Source: Chromera velia (taxonomy: Eukaryota > Sar > Chromeraceae). Taken from it: 64,000 nucleotides of DNA. Location of the stretch: positions 91,111 to 155,110 of the forward strand of contig JAHBMJ010001768.1 of the NCBI GenBank assembly GCA_018398765.1, given 5' to 3'. Positions 25,011 to 39,504 of this stretch are shown piece by piece (positions within the stretch are counted from its first letter, which is position 1; the number at the start of each line of letters is the position of its first letter). Below the pieces are notes generated by a model. The model did no database searches. It saw only the letters and a list, made by a program, of their open reading frames with translations, and was not told the DNA's origin. Position numbers and translations under genes: made by a program.

Positions 25011-25041
<31 letters not shown>

Positions 25042-25813
25042 ACAAAGTAATTGCATGACTTTCTTTGGCATGCGGCGAGTGCGCCATCCTGCGTTGACGG
25101 AAGAAAATAGACAGACTGACTGTCTGCAGGCATGCCCTTTTTTCGTCCTTTTGCATGACTCTTTTCTGTCTTATTGCAGCGGTGTTGTTGCTTGGCCCTT
25201 TTCTGCTTTGTGTGTCGCATGTCTCTTTTTTTATGGATGAACGTGTGGTGGCGCGATGAAGTTGTGCAGAGCACTTCTTCGAAGAAGTACCGCTGCACGC
25301 TTCCTTTTTTGGTGCTGGACGAACAAAAAGGGAGGAAGGACGCAACGGAAGGAGTTCCTCCTCTGACTTTGCTTATTTTCACTTCACGGTGAAACAAACA
25401 GAACGATTGACTCCCGACTTCGGTGATGAAGCAGCTCTCTCTGCGCTGCCTTGGATGTGCATGAGAGTGAGTGGATGCATGACCGTTAACTCGTTTGTGT
25501 GTCGTTGTAGTGAATGCATGCATGCGTATTGATTGGGGTGAAACGAAACGATGAGTCAGACAGAAAGAGAATGCAAGAGAAGAATGAATGAATCCTTTAT
25601 AGACCTTCCGTTCATTTACGGCGGCATGGGTACCCTCCCTGAGAGAGAACAAGCAGCCTGGAGGGAACTGGGGACTCTGACTAAACTGTCTGTCTCTATA
25701 AGCTGATCGATCGAGCCGGCATGTATCGGCTTGCTTCCTTGCGTGCGTCAAGTTTGACAGACAGAGAAGCAAAAGGCTGCGAGGCGCGTTTGTCCCCCCT
25801 TGTGTGTGTGCGT

Positions 25814-25844
<31 letters not shown>

Positions 25845-27949
25845 GCCTCTCTCGAGTAATTTCCTGACTCTCGAGATGACAGACTTGTGGTGAGAGGTTT
25901 GGGTGAGGGGAGCGGTGCAAAGTTTCTTTCGGTGGTTTGAAAAGAAAAGAAAGTGACAGCGGATTGCGCAAATTGAGAAGCAAGGCAAGGAAAAGAGCAC
26001 GGGGGGGGATGGTTGAGGGAAAAAGGAACGGTTCTGTAGCAGAGAAAATAATTAAAGGCTGATGGAAGGAAGGAACCAGTCAAGGAGGAAACGAAAGAAC
26101 GACAGAAAGAAAATGATGACCCGATTATGCCCACCCAAGGAAGGCAAAAATTATTTCTCACCGTCCTTCTGACAAGTTCTGAGAAGAACAGACTGCAGAA
26201 AAAAGTAGACAGAGGAAAAAGATGACCGTGAAGATGATCGATCGATGGTCGATGAGGGAGCATGTCAGAGAGCGATCAAAAGAAGATCGGCCGGCGTACA
26301 GATCATTGATTGTAGCTGCTGCATGTCTCTCCACTCACCTATGCATGCATGCATGCAACGTGCTCACGTAAGTGCATGATCACCTCCTTTACATAATACG
26401 GCAGGGCCTCGTACGATCGGTCGATCCTTCAGTGCACTTCTTCCTCTTCCGATGTCTCGTCCGTTGCTTTTCTCTTCCTCTAAGCTCTCCCTCTCCCTCT
26501 CTCTCTGTTGGCACGTAAACTCGCTTCGCAGCCTGAAGGCGGGCGCTGTTTGGATGCTTGCAGCGTTTCTATGGGACCTGTGGACTTTTTTTTTCGTCCT
26601 TTGACCTGCATGAATGCCTCCCTTGGTTGTGTCCTCCCTTGCCTCTCCGTCTCCCTCTGTCCTTCTGACTCTATCTGCCTGTTGGTTCATGCATGGATCA
26701 TGCATGCGTGCGTCAGTCCATTGACTCCGCCCCTCCATTCTCACTCCATCCATCCATCTATCCATGCATCCATCCATTGGAAAAACGAAAGAGGCGACCG
26801 AGCCTTTATTCATTCATTGATAATTGGTGCACGCTCTTGGAAGAAAAACCTCTAGCTCTCCTTTCCAAGCGCCCATCTGCTCCTTAGAAGATCTGCTCAA
26901 GAGAGAAATTAATCCGGTTTGGGCGAACTGTGAAGCGTGTGCTGGTTGCATGGAAAGAAAAAGTACACAGGTGCAAAGCGCACAGCTGCTTTGAACCACA
27001 GTGAGGAAGCACTGGCTCTCAGTGTCTGTTTTCGGGTGAAATCTTTGTCGTCGACGGGAACTTTCCACGTTTCCAAGAAGCCTCTGTCAGACGTGTGCAT
27101 GCATGTGTTCATCGTTGAGCTTTACTCCTTGAATCGTTTGGAGAAGCGTCTGCTGCACTAAAACGATTGCATGGACTGCATACGTGTGATCGACCGATTA
27201 ACAGATTCACTTCCATCTGGACCTCCATACATGCATCTCAGGCTCGATCGGTACGCATAGACTTATTGCACGTTAGTTAAAGTTCTTTCTAGAGTTCTTT
27301 CCTAAGTTTTTGCTGATGCAGTGGCATATTGATCTAGATGTTGATTCATATATTGATTTTATGAATTAAATTATGATCATAGGATCTAACTTACGCTGCC
27401 TTGGACTAGACGTTAGAGAGGTTAAAACCTAGGTTAAAACTAGGGTTAAGATATGCTAGAAACTCTAGTAGAAACTGTGAATATGGAAAACTCTAAGCTT
27501 ATATCGCACTACAGTAAATGTCATAAAATTATATTGCCAATCATTAGATTTATATACTAGGATTCTAGCTAGGATTCATAGTGATATAATTTAAAACTTA
27601 AAACTATAAAAATGAATAAAACCATATATAGGCTCACCAGCTTTAACCGCCTCAGAGAGACACAGCCAGGAATGAGTGAGAGCAGCCAGCCGGACAGAGA
27701 GAATCAGTCAGGAGCGACTGTGAGCAGACAGGCAGACAGAGAGAATCGGCCAGGGGCAAGTGAGAGCAGCCAGACAAACAGGGAGAAACAGACAGGGGCG
27801 AGAGACAGAAGACAGGAAGCCGAAGAGCATACACCCACCGCCATAACCACTCATATGTCAAACTAGACAGGAAGAGGGGACAACCCGATACACAAGACAG
27901 CTAGATAGGCAGCCGCCCTTTCATCATTTTCAGCTTCCTCCCCCATTCC
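24984..27949. other. Gene-poor region
   Basis: No complete gene recognised. It contains a GAAA tract (25012-25042), a CA/GT tract (25803-25845), clustered TGCATGCA motifs (26340-26360) and an AT-rich island (about 27240-27620). A short minus-strand open stretch (27112-26909) reads DRGFLETWKVPVDDKDF… behind a CAG acceptor and could be an exon of an unrecognised gene, but I could not extend it in phase. Confidence 0.4.
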
Positions 27950-27959
27950 ATCCTCCCCC

Positions 27960-29800
27960 TCCTCTCCCCCCCCCTCTTCCCCCTCCCCCTCCCCCTCCCC
28001 TTCCTCCTCCTCCTCGTCCTCCTCCTCATCCTCCTCCTCCTCCCCCTCCTCCCTCCACTCGTACCACCCCTCAGCTCGCCCACCCGCCCCACCCCTTGGC
28101 GATTCGCACCACATAGCATCGTCCTCTTCAGCCGTCGCCGCGTCTGCCCGAAACGGAAGCAACTGGTTTTTCACAGCGGATAGATGGAGTGCAGGGGTAG
28201 CAGCCGGAACAGAGAAGAAAAAGCAACAACAGCAGGAGCCCGATCCCCCCCAGAGATACTGGCACCAGCTTTGGTATGCGGATGACGCGTCCAATACCGG
28301 CTGGTTACGCCAGCTGCGAGCATGGCTGCGCGAGTTAGTCAAGAGGGGGCCCGCGGCAAGGTATGTAATGGAGGTGGACAAGTTGATCCTTGTAGTGCTC
28401 CCGCAATTTCTACAGAAAGCCAAGGAGATTTTTGCAGAGTTCCCTGACCTGCAAATAGTACAGCGGACGCGTCTCCTAGGGGAGCACGTAGGCACGGACG
28501 CATACAGAGAAAAATAGGTGCAGGAGAAGGTGAAAGAGTGGGCCGGAAACGTGGAGAGAGTCGCAACAGCAGCAAAATTTGCCCCACACGAAGCATACGC
28601 AGCCTGTTCAAAATCCCTGCAGCACGAATGGAAGTTTATGGCGCGGGTAGTGCCAGGGGCGGGGGGACAGATAGGGCAGCTGGAAGGCACGATCAGAGAC
28701 CACCTCATCCCCGCCCTGATGAAAGGACGATGGAATGGAGGGCTCCCCACCCAACATGACGTATGGCTGAGAGACGTTGCCGCCCTCCCGGTCCAACTGC
28801 TAGGCCTAGGCATCCCCAAACCCACCGAAACAGCGGACAGGGACTACAAAACCTCAACCGCAGCCAGTGAAGCGATCACAGAGGCCATCCTTCGAGGAAA
28901 GGATATAGACACAGACGAGCACGTGAAGAGGGGGCAGAAGGCAAGGGTAGCCCACAAAGAAGCAGTAAAAGAAGCAGTAGAGAAGGAGTGGGAGAGATTA
29001 GGCAGCCAGTCAGGGCAGGCAGCCAGTGATGACCAGTGTGAGGAAGTTAGGCACTCAAAGGAAAAGAGGCAGTCAGGATGGCTGACGGCCACCCCCCTGA
29101 AGGAACATAGAATGAATCTCAGCCCAGACGAATTCCAGGATGCGATGATAATCCGATATCAAGGGAGGGTAGGGGGGGAGAAGAGCAGATGTGAGGGATG
29201 TGGGGGAAGGTGGAGTCTGCAACACGTCCTTAACTGCCCAGTCAGGGGACTGCCCACGCTGCGACATGACGAAGTCAACCGTACGTGGGCGAGTCTAGCA
29301 GCGGAAGCATACCCGCAAAGGAGCCGATTATAAGGGAAGAAGGGGAGGTACAGGGATGTCCAGCGCTAAGGGGGGACTTCCAAGTCCGGGGGGCCTATGC
29401 TCCACAAAGGCTGGCAATTTTCGATACCAGGGTGATAAACCCACACGCCGCCTTGAGGGAGAAGGTAACCTGGACTCAAGCCATCAAAGCAGCAGCAGAA
29501 GAAAAGAAGAGGAAACATGGGCAGGCAAGTGTGAACAGAGGGTGCGACTTCACCCCACTCGTGAGTGCGGTCAACAGGACGATGGAGGGAGAGGCAAAGA
29601 TGTTCTTGAAGAGGGTGGCAGAGCGATTAAGTGAGAAATGGGGGCAACACGTGAGTAAGACGTACGGCCAGATCCGAGCCCGACTGCAGATTGCCCACCT
29701 GAAAGCGGCAAGCGCGTGTATTTGGGGGACCAGAGGAGTGCAGGGGGAGGGCTGGGAGGAAGGAGGAGTAGGCAGTGCGCTGGTCATGACTGATGGGTAG
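27960..29800 (+). mobile_element. Decayed retroelement (reverse transcriptase remnant)
   Basis: A frame open from the poly-Ser-coding (TCC)n region at about 27960 leads into WYADDASNTGWLRQLRAWL, the YADD catalytic box of a reverse transcriptase at about 28272-28290, then KLILVV and LLGEHVGTDAY. An in-frame TAG at 28515-28517 interrupts it, after which the same frame continues to 29333 (VKEWAGNVERVATAAKF, PHEAYAACSKSL, and a zinc-knuckle-like C-x2-C…H-x4-C). A second frame from about 29285 to 29800 ([20 protein letters not shown]) matches the domain that usually follows in such elements. The break between the two frames and the stop show it is inactive. No long terminal repeats or boundaries were found; it may be non-LTR or DIRS-like. 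Confidence 0.7.
28275..29333 (+). pseudogene. Reverse transcriptase, 3' half, with in-frame stop
   Basis: The conserved core from YADD to the HVLNC…RH zinc-binding tail is readable but contains TAG at 28515-28517. The upstream fingers and most of the palm are absent or lost in the CCT-rich region. The domain order is as in RT-containing mobile proteins. Confidence 0.65.
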
Positions 29801-31068
<1,268 letters not shown>

Positions 31069-32239
31069 CTAGTAGTCTGATCCCTTAATGCTTCTCCTGC
31101 TGACCTGAAGTGCCGCCAGGAGGTGTCTGGGGAATGGGAGTTTTGCGTCTTTTTCGTCTCTGATCTGCACGAACTCTTCTTTGGAGACCGTTCTCTTGAT
31201 GTGTTTGTTCTCAGCCTTCTCCTTCCCGAGCTCTGTCTCCCACGCATGCTCACGTCCCGGCGCGTAGTCGTGTCCAACGAAAACGCGAAAGTCATCAGGG
31301 AGACTGTAGATCTTTTGCACAGAGTCGTAAAGGTCAGACGATCTTCCACCGGGGAAATCGCACCTCGCGGTCCCAAAGTCCGGCATGAAGATGGTGTCCC
31401 CAGCAAAGATGCAATCTCCCATCACATAGGTCATGCAGGCAGGGGTGTGGCCGGGAGTGTGCAGGGCAAGACAGGGCAGGTTCCCGACCTGGAAAGCCTC
31501 TCCGTCTGTCAGCAGTTTGTCGAATTGACTGCCGTCGCACTTGAAGTCACTGCCGAGGTTGAACAGGTCCGAGAACGACTTCTGGATTTTCGTGACTTCT
31601 GAACCGATCGCGGTGATCCCTCCGAGGCTGCTCTTGAGATACTGTGCTGCAGAGAGGTGGTCTGCATGCACGTGGGTCTCCATGATCCACTGGACCTCCA
31701 GCTTGTTTTCCTCGAGGAAGCCAATCAACTGGTCTGCCGACCTGAAGGAGGTGCGGGCAGCTGCAGGGCTCCAGTCCATCACAGAATCCAGAATGGCGCA
31801 CTTCTTCGTTTCTTCGCACACGACTATCTGCACACACACATATGCACAGAGGCCCGTGCATGCAAAGAAGTGTATATGTATCCTGAGGTCACGGTACAGC
31901 GGTTTGGTACGTATATATGTGCATACTTGTACATATATATACACCACGGACGGTTGGGAAATATCCATGTACATGCAGACAGTGTTCTCAAGCCGGGGAC
32001 ATGCCAAATGGACTCGCTTCACTTGTCAGGCTTGCGTTGAATCAGTCCGGCCGTATTTGGGTCACTCGGTCTGCTACTTGAGCAACCGACAAGAAAGACG
32101 CATGCATACATGCGCCCTTTCAAGCTGGCGGACTTACGTATTGGCATGTCTCTGTATCCTTCTCAAAGAAAGCCTTGACAGTGGGCTTCGTTGCTGCCCT
32201 TGCTTTGGGGAGGAACGCAGCGACTGCTTCTGATGCCAT
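31069..32239 (-). CDS. MBL-fold hydrolase, persulfide dioxygenase/Blh-like
   Basis: Two exons, 32239-32138 and 31827-31069, join in phase 0 with a GTAAGT donor and give 286 residues, the usual size of single-domain family members. The metal-binding motif is THVHADHLSAAQYLK (HxHxDH); further ligands lie in LHTPGHTPACM, AGDTIFMPDFGTARCDFPGG and FVGHDYAPG. This combination marks the ETHE1/Blh branch of the metallo-beta-lactamase superfamily, iron-dependent persulfide dioxygenases acting on glutathione persulfide in sulfide detoxification (often mitochondrial or plastid). No clear targeting peptide: the first exon encodes a short Ala/Lys-rich amphipathic leader (MASEAVAAFLPKARAATK) that might serve. 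Substrate is inferred from family. Confidence 0.85.
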
Positions 32240-32862
32240 CGTTCCTTCTGGGAGTCACCGGAGGAAACAAGCGGCGAAATGGAAACAAGCGGCGAAAAGA
32301 TTAATTCTGCTGAGAAAACACAGCTGATCGGGCGTCGCACTTCAGGTTCGTTTCTTGTGGGGAGTCACCCTCTTGTCCTTGACAGTGTATTGGAATAAGC
32401 TCGACCACCCATGCACCTTGTCACAAAGAGCTATAGGTGCTCTGTTTCAGACTCGCGATAGAGGTAAGACGTGTTGATCTCATGCAGTGACAATGCATAT
32501 CGAAGCCAATGAAGGTCAGTCGCACATGCATGCATGCACGGATACGCGCGCATGCATGTGCGCGATCGACTGCGTGCGTATATAGGTCAGGCAATTTAAG
32601 CCTTGCGACTGCATGTGACACACAGTTGATGATCGAAGACCCTTCGATCGAGACACTGAGAAAGACACGTATATATATAGAGATAGCTGGAGAGAGAGAA
32701 AAAAGGAGAAATAGCGCTGGAACAAATTGTATACGTTGAACGAATCTTGGAGAGAAGTTTCAGACCGTTCATCGACAATGAAAAAAGTTGGGTGGATGAT
32801 GTAGACGGACTCAGTCTGTTCCAGCACTAGAGGAACGAGGAACGAAAGGGAACAAGAGAAGG
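32240..32862. other. Divergent promoter region
   Basis: Head-to-head spacer between the MBL-fold gene (-) and the channel gene (+). No ORF of note. It contains a 13-14-base direct repeat near 32271-32295 (GGAAACAAGCGGCGAAA twice) and a TGCATGCATGCA cluster near 32527. Confidence 0.45.
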
Positions 32863-35173
32863 ATGGTGAAAGCGACAGGAGGGGGCAGGCTGGCCCTCAC
32901 TTCTGCAAGGAGGGGCATGAGTGGTACTCCGTCAGGTTAGCAGCTTCTTCTACATACACAGAAATGAACATGTATATATACACGTATTGACACTCATGTG
33001 TCGCCACTCAAAACTCCTGTCTCGTTTGATGTGTGCAGTCGGGGCGTCCCTGGCCCAGAAGAACCCGGCAGCTTCCCAAAGGAGAGGCTCTCTACAGGAT
33101 CCGATCTCAATCTCCCAGAGCAATCCGTTCGGGGACCAGCCAGATTTCCTGCAGAGCTCCCGAATGCTGGAGGATCTACCTGCCTGGAGAAGAGGTCTGG
33201 TCCGAATGGTGACTTCGAAGGTCTTCGAGACCATCGTTCTCATCCTCATCCTTGCCAACTGTGTCACATTGGCCATGCAAGACCCTCTACAGAGCCCTCA
33301 CTCAGAGTGGAATCGAAGACTTGACATTGCAGATTTCGTGCTGCTTCTGTTCTTCACACTGGAAATGATCTTGAAGGTCAGTCAGACAATCCGTTCATAG
33401 GCCATCTGCTCACCTTGCCTGACCCATCTACATCGATCCTTCCGACTCAGCTTATCTTTCTTAGGGATTGGAAAGCGACCTAAGTATACGTTTGCGTTTC
33501 CCTATGCACACGAGGTCTTCTCCTGCACGTTTTTCTTTTCTTCTGCACGTGTGTGTGCTTGAATTGAATTAAAAGACTGCATGCATGTTCATGCATCTGG
33601 CTGCATGGGACCCTCTCCCTTCTGCTTATCTTTGCACCGAATGGCTGATATTTCTCTCTCTTTCTATGTTTGAATCAAGCAATCAATCAATGAATGTGCA
33701 GATTTTGGCGTTTGGTCTGTTCAAGAAAAGACACGGGTACCTTCGCAGTTGGTGGAACGTTTTGGACGCGGTGATTGTCGTCTCTGGCTGGTTGGTGTAT
33801 GCCATCGAGGGCTTTCCGTTCGGTGACACTGCAGGGGTAGGAATGGGAGAGGGAAATGACACGCCGCTCTCCTTCTTCAGGGCCCTCAGAGTCCTCAGAC
33901 CCCTGCGGACCGTCACAGGCACGTGGGGAGGGGNNNNNNNNNNNNNNNNNNNNNNNNNNNNNNNNNNNNNNNNNNNNNNNNNNNNNNNNNNNNNNNNNNN
34001 GGAAGGAAGGAAGGAAGGAAGGAAGGAAGGAGGGAAGGAGGGAAGGAAGGAACGAAGGAAGGAAGGAAGGAAGGAGGGAAGGAAGGAAGGAAGGAAGGAA
34101 GGAAGGAAGGAAGAGTCGGACAGGTGCTTCGTGCACTGGCTGACAGTCCGGTGGGGTTGTCCGTCTTTTTCTCTCTCTGTCTGTCTGTCTGTCTGTTTGT
34201 GATTCGATCTATCTGGTCATTTATCCTTTGTTCACAACTGTGGTTTCGTTTCCTCCAGAAAACACACACCACACACCCTGTACGGAAAAGCAAAGATTCA
34301 GAAGACTTATCTGCACAAAATAAACACCTTAACTCCCACATTTGTTTTCTTTCTGCGGACGTGCATGGCTGCCTCCCTGCCTCCCTCCCTGCCTGGCTGG
34401 CTGCCTGGCTGCTTGCAGGGTCGAGTCGGTTCTCTGGTCTGAGGGTGCTGGTGGGGGCACTGGTTTCCTCATTCCCTATGCTGGGAAGCACCCTGATGGT
34501 CCTTCTCTTCTTCTTCATAGTCTTCGCAATCATCGGCATGCAGGTAGGTAGGTAGGCAGGTAGATAGGTCCCAAGCTGAACGGGGGGGCGGGGAATTACG
34601 CCAACGGAGCGGTTGTTGTGGTGTAGCCGAAATCTCTGGAAGGATCATACCATTTTGCTTCTCTGTCTAAGTCTTTCTCTTTCGATCGATTTTTCTTTCT
34701 TCTGGATGGTGCCTGTCGCGGGACATTTGTGCGTCCCTGTGTGGCCTCTCTTCTCTTCTCTTTCTTCTCTCTCTGTGATTCGATCATGCTCAATGAAAAG
34801 ACTTTCTTTCGTTCAACTGACTGACTGACTGACTGACACTCACTGACAGGGTTTTCATCTCATCTGAAAGGATTCTGCCTCACACATTGAATGAATTGAA
34901 CTCACTTTCTTACTCTCTCTCTGTCTCTCTCTCTCTCTCTCTCTGTGCAGCTGTTTGCCGGAGCGCTGAGACTTCGGTGTGTGAACAGACGAACAGGCGA
35001 CGAATCCCCGTACTACCTTATGTGCGGTCCTACCGCGATTGGTAAGTGAGAGTCGAGTCTCTTGCATTGCCGGTGTGTCGCTAGCGCGATTCACATGCAA
35101 AGGAAGTTCTTGTGAAGCTGCACGTGTGGGTATGTGTTGCTTTGATCCCGGCCGTGTTGCATTTATTGGTCGG

Positions 35174-35213
<40 letters not shown>

Positions 35214-38200
35214 TCTTACTTAGATGAAGACTCTCTTTGTTGTCCTTTCCATCCATCCTTCTCTTTCTTCCCGTGATTCCTGCCAGGAAAATCGATTTGT
35301 CTTTTTGACACCTCCCCCTCCCTCCCTCGTCCTCTCTATGCTTCGCTGTTTCTTCCTTCATACAGAATTCGCATGTTCCTTTCATACAGACAAAAAGAAA
35401 CGCATGTTCCTTCATCCATGCAGGAGGGGCGGCGTGTGGGACGGGAGAGTCTTGTGAATGTACGTACGTAAGCGCGTACTTACTTGCTTACTTACGTGAT
35501 ATGCGTGCGTGCTTGCGTTAGTGTTCATGCTAAGTACATTGCAATGACATTGTTGGGGAAAGGAAGCAAGAAGTCTGTCTGTCTTGTCAGATAGTCCGAC
35601 CCACCGATCGACCAACGGCCTCTGAGATACATCTTTTTGCCTGCATATGTCGTTTTTCCCCTCAAGCAGTTGCCCTCCTTTTTACTTTCGTGGGTAGTGT
35701 GCACTGTTGCTTTGTAGTCCTTTCGCCTCCATCCATCCAGTTATTCTGTTATTTCAAAGCCGATTGAATATTTGGCATCTGCCCCTCATTCCTCCCTTTG
35801 AATTCCGACAGCATTTTCTTCTCTGTCGAATTTTTGTGCTCCGTCCCCTAGACCTGCATTCTGACGCATTACTTGTTAAATTTTGCCTTCTTATTACAAA
35901 TGAACGAACGAACGAACGAACGAACAAACAAAACAAGGACTGAAATCCTCACACACGCATCGTCTGCATATGCGCACGTCTTGGAGCTGTCCGTCTCTCG
36001 ATCGAGAGACAGAGAGAGAGCTGGAGGGTAATACGTGGATGAGTCAACAGATCCATCAATCGAATAACCGAGAAATCTATTTTATTGTCATCCAAACATG
36101 CTTCTTCTACTGAAGAAAAAACGAAGCAAGCCCATGGATTCTTTACGCATTGTTTCTGGTTTGCATTGGCTCTTTTATCGCTGTATTATTCCTGCATGCT
36201 GTCTGTCTTTCTGTCTTTCTGTCTTTCTGTCTGTCTGTCTGTCTGCAGACACAGGGGAAAATCCGAACATGGGATTTATTTCATTCGACGACTTTCTAGC
36301 CTCCAACCTTCTAATCTTCCAGGCGATCACTTTGGAAGGGTGGGGCGATCTGGAGACGGCATTCAAGAAGGGAGCGGGCATCGTGGCCACTCTGTACTTT
36401 TCCTTGGTGATTTCCTTCGGGGGTCTCTTCCTTGTCAACCTCACCTTGGCCGTCATCAAAACGGGTCTGTGGGTAGTTAAGCAGGCAGACAGGGGGAAAG
36501 AAGGGTTGCATGAATGGGTTTTGGCTGTTGCGGGGGGGACATTTTCGTGTCTTTTTTTTGTATTAAAAAAAACGGGTGGTTGGGGCAAGAAGCATCGCCT
36601 TCTTTGTGTGTGTATAAATGGATCGGTAGGGACCTTTGTTGAGAGTCAAGAAGATCGATCGATCTGGAACTCGTCCGATTCTTTTGAAAGCCCCGCGCAT
36701 CTATCTGAGGTGCACTCTAAGCTTCCATTGAAGTGAGGTGCATCTACCATGCAAAGCGTTTGACTGTGCATGCCGCCTGGTTACTTGGCTGCAGCGTTCA
36801 CCGACAGCTTCTCTCACAATCTGGAGAGGGAGCTGGAGGAGATATGGAGGATGCAGGAAGAGGCTGACGCACGCATGAAGGAGATGGAAGACGATTTGGA
36901 AGACGGAGGGGATGAAGAGGGGGAAGAGGATGAGGAAGAGGAGGACAACAACTTGAATGGAGAGGGGGAAGCAGAGGGAGAGAGAGGGTCTCCCAGAGCT
37001 GCCTCTCCGAACAACAACAAAGATAAGCAGGAGCCGGAGGGCCCAAGCTCCGCTTCTCTCGCTCTCCTTGCTGCAAGTGGAAATGGAGACTTTGCCTCTT
37101 CGGGCAGTAACTCTGGCAACGCGACCGTGCAGCCCTTGTCCGACCGTCCGACGTCAACCCGAGGTCCCCGGACCCTCACACGACAGAGTGACGTCACTCG
37201 TCAAAGTGAATGGAGTGATGAGGATTGGCTGGAGAGAGAGCCCCGACACCCCTCACCCTACATCGAAAGGGACCGCAGCAGAGAAATACGAAAGCCAAGC
37301 CACCTGTCCGGAATCGGACAAGAAGGAGACAGGCACAAAGAAGAAGAAGAGGAAGAGCCAACCTCCACCAGTCCAAAAGGTCTCACTCCAGGAGAAGCGA
37401 ATGCTCGCTTGAGTGTCTCTTTTGACCCCGCTGCTTCGACGAACAAAGTCGGCGTAGCGTCACAGGGATCTCTCGGCAGGGGCCGTACTGTCCGTATTGT
37501 GTCCCCCGGACACAGCATGAATCCCGAATCGGACACAGCAAAGGAAGTGGCACAGTCTCAGTCTGCTGTCGGGAAAAGCCACCCAGGACTCAAGGTACCG
37601 GACAGAAAGAACTCCCAAGGGTCCCATTCGGGCTCCGAAGAGGATTCGTTGAATGAAGTCAATGCAGAAGTCGGGAGAAGCATACAGAGCGTGTACAAGG
37701 ATAGACTGCAGACATTGAGGTCCACAGGGTCAGGGGCCGTGCATGAGTCTCACATAAGTCTGCCTGACATGGTGGACCCCAACAGACGGAGAACGGCAAC
37801 TAACCTGAGGTCTCAACAAACGACGACCAAGGGCCAGGCAGCCCGCTCGGCTACGATGAGACGCAGGTTCAGTGCGAGTGAGATTGACACGATCAAAAGA
37901 AGTAAATACACTCTGGCCAGTCAGAGAACATCATTGATGGCAGAAGAGAAGACGACGCGATGTTTTTGCTACGAATGCTTTGACAACATTGTTTTAAAAA
38001 TGCGAGGTCGCATGGGCAAAGGAGACAACTGCAGTGCGTGTATTTTCAAGACATGGGAGCTCAACCAGCGATTGGTGGATTCTCCTTGGTTTGACAATTT
38101 TATGACAGTGATGGTCTTTTTCAACACGGTCATTTTGGCCATCTACTTCTATGGAATGCCAAAAGATCTCGAGAGAGGGTTAGACATCGCCAACTTTGCC

Positions 38201-39466
38201 TTCACCGTCATCTTCACACTGGAGGCGGTCAGTCTTCTTTTCAGAACAAGCTTGGATCGACACAGCTCTCTGTGGATCTGTGTTGCATGTGTGCATGCAG
38301 AGTGGGAGGGAGAGAGGAAGGGAGAGACGGCAAGCAGATGATCTTGAAATATTATTCTTGAGTGCATCGAAGAGTTCAGACTGGATAGGACGGTGCAAGG
38401 AGGCAGCTCCATGGACTTCTGAATCTGCTGATGTTTTTGTTTTTGGTATCTGTACAGGAGGCCGCTTCTCCCTAACACCCCTCACCCCTCTGCATGTGCG
38501 CGTGTCTATGTCTGTGCAGGCACTGAAGCTGCTACGGCACGGACTGAATTACTTTCTGAATCCTCTGAACGTGTTTGACTTCGTGATTGTCTGCCTCGCG
38601 TGGATTGAGATGGGAATCGCAGGGTCAATGTACACTTCCTCTCAGGGCACCTCTCTGTCGGCCTTCAGGGCACTTCGACTCTTTCGGGTGTTCAGGGTCC
38701 TCAAAGCCGCCAGACTGCTCCGAAGATTGAAAGCCATGAGAACAATCGCAGACGTGATCTCGAGAAGTGTCTGGACTTTTGCTTACATCGGCATCTTGCT
38801 TCTTCTCTTCCTGTTCATCTTCGCGCTACTCGGGATGCAATTGTTCGGAGGGAAGTTTGACTTTGATGGAGAAGGACCGCCCTACGCAAACTTTGACTCA
38901 TTCCATAGAAGCATTTTGGCCTGCTTCCAGGTGAGCTTGAAAAACAAATTGTGTTCTTCTTATAGCGACTGAGAAAAGAAGATAATGGACGGAGCGTGAA
39001 ATTCTTGTGTGTGTCCGTTCAATGAGTATAAAACGGAACTGTCAGATACCTAGCCGCGTTCATCGTTGTGTGCAATGTGGTTGTCGCCACGCCTTTCCAC
39101 TGACTGTTTGCGCACCACAGGAAGCTTTCATTTCAGATTTTCTGTTTGTGTCTCTCCCTTACCCCTCCCCCCCGTTCTCTCTCTCTCTCTCCCTCATGGT
39201 TTCTCTCCCTTCTCTCTTCCAGCTGATCACGTTGGAGTTTGAGTATTCCCTTGTTCCCTTTCAATTGACTGCAGTTGATTACGTTGGAGAATTGGAATGG
39301 CATTTTGATCGACGGCATGAGAGCTGTGGGGCCTGCTGCTGCCCTCTACTTCGTCCTGTGGATCTTCCTCGGAAACTTTGTGCTCTTGAATCTGTTCCTG
39401 GCTGTCAGTCAGTCAGTGACACTGTCCGTCACTCTCTTAAGCTTTGTGTCTTATCTTCCTTCGGAT

Positions 39467-39504
<38 letters not shown>

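Noticed and set aside
26364-27112. Possible minus-strand gene pieces (YEALPYYVKEVIMHL near 26400, DRGFLETWKVPVDDKDF near 27080)
   Set aside because: No pair of pieces could be joined with matching phase and no family is recognised; kept only as a note in the intergenic entry.
27863-28825. A 320-residue minus-strand open frame
   Set aside because: It is the antisense of the reverse transcriptase remnant; the plus strand carries the YADD motif and conserved downstream blocks.
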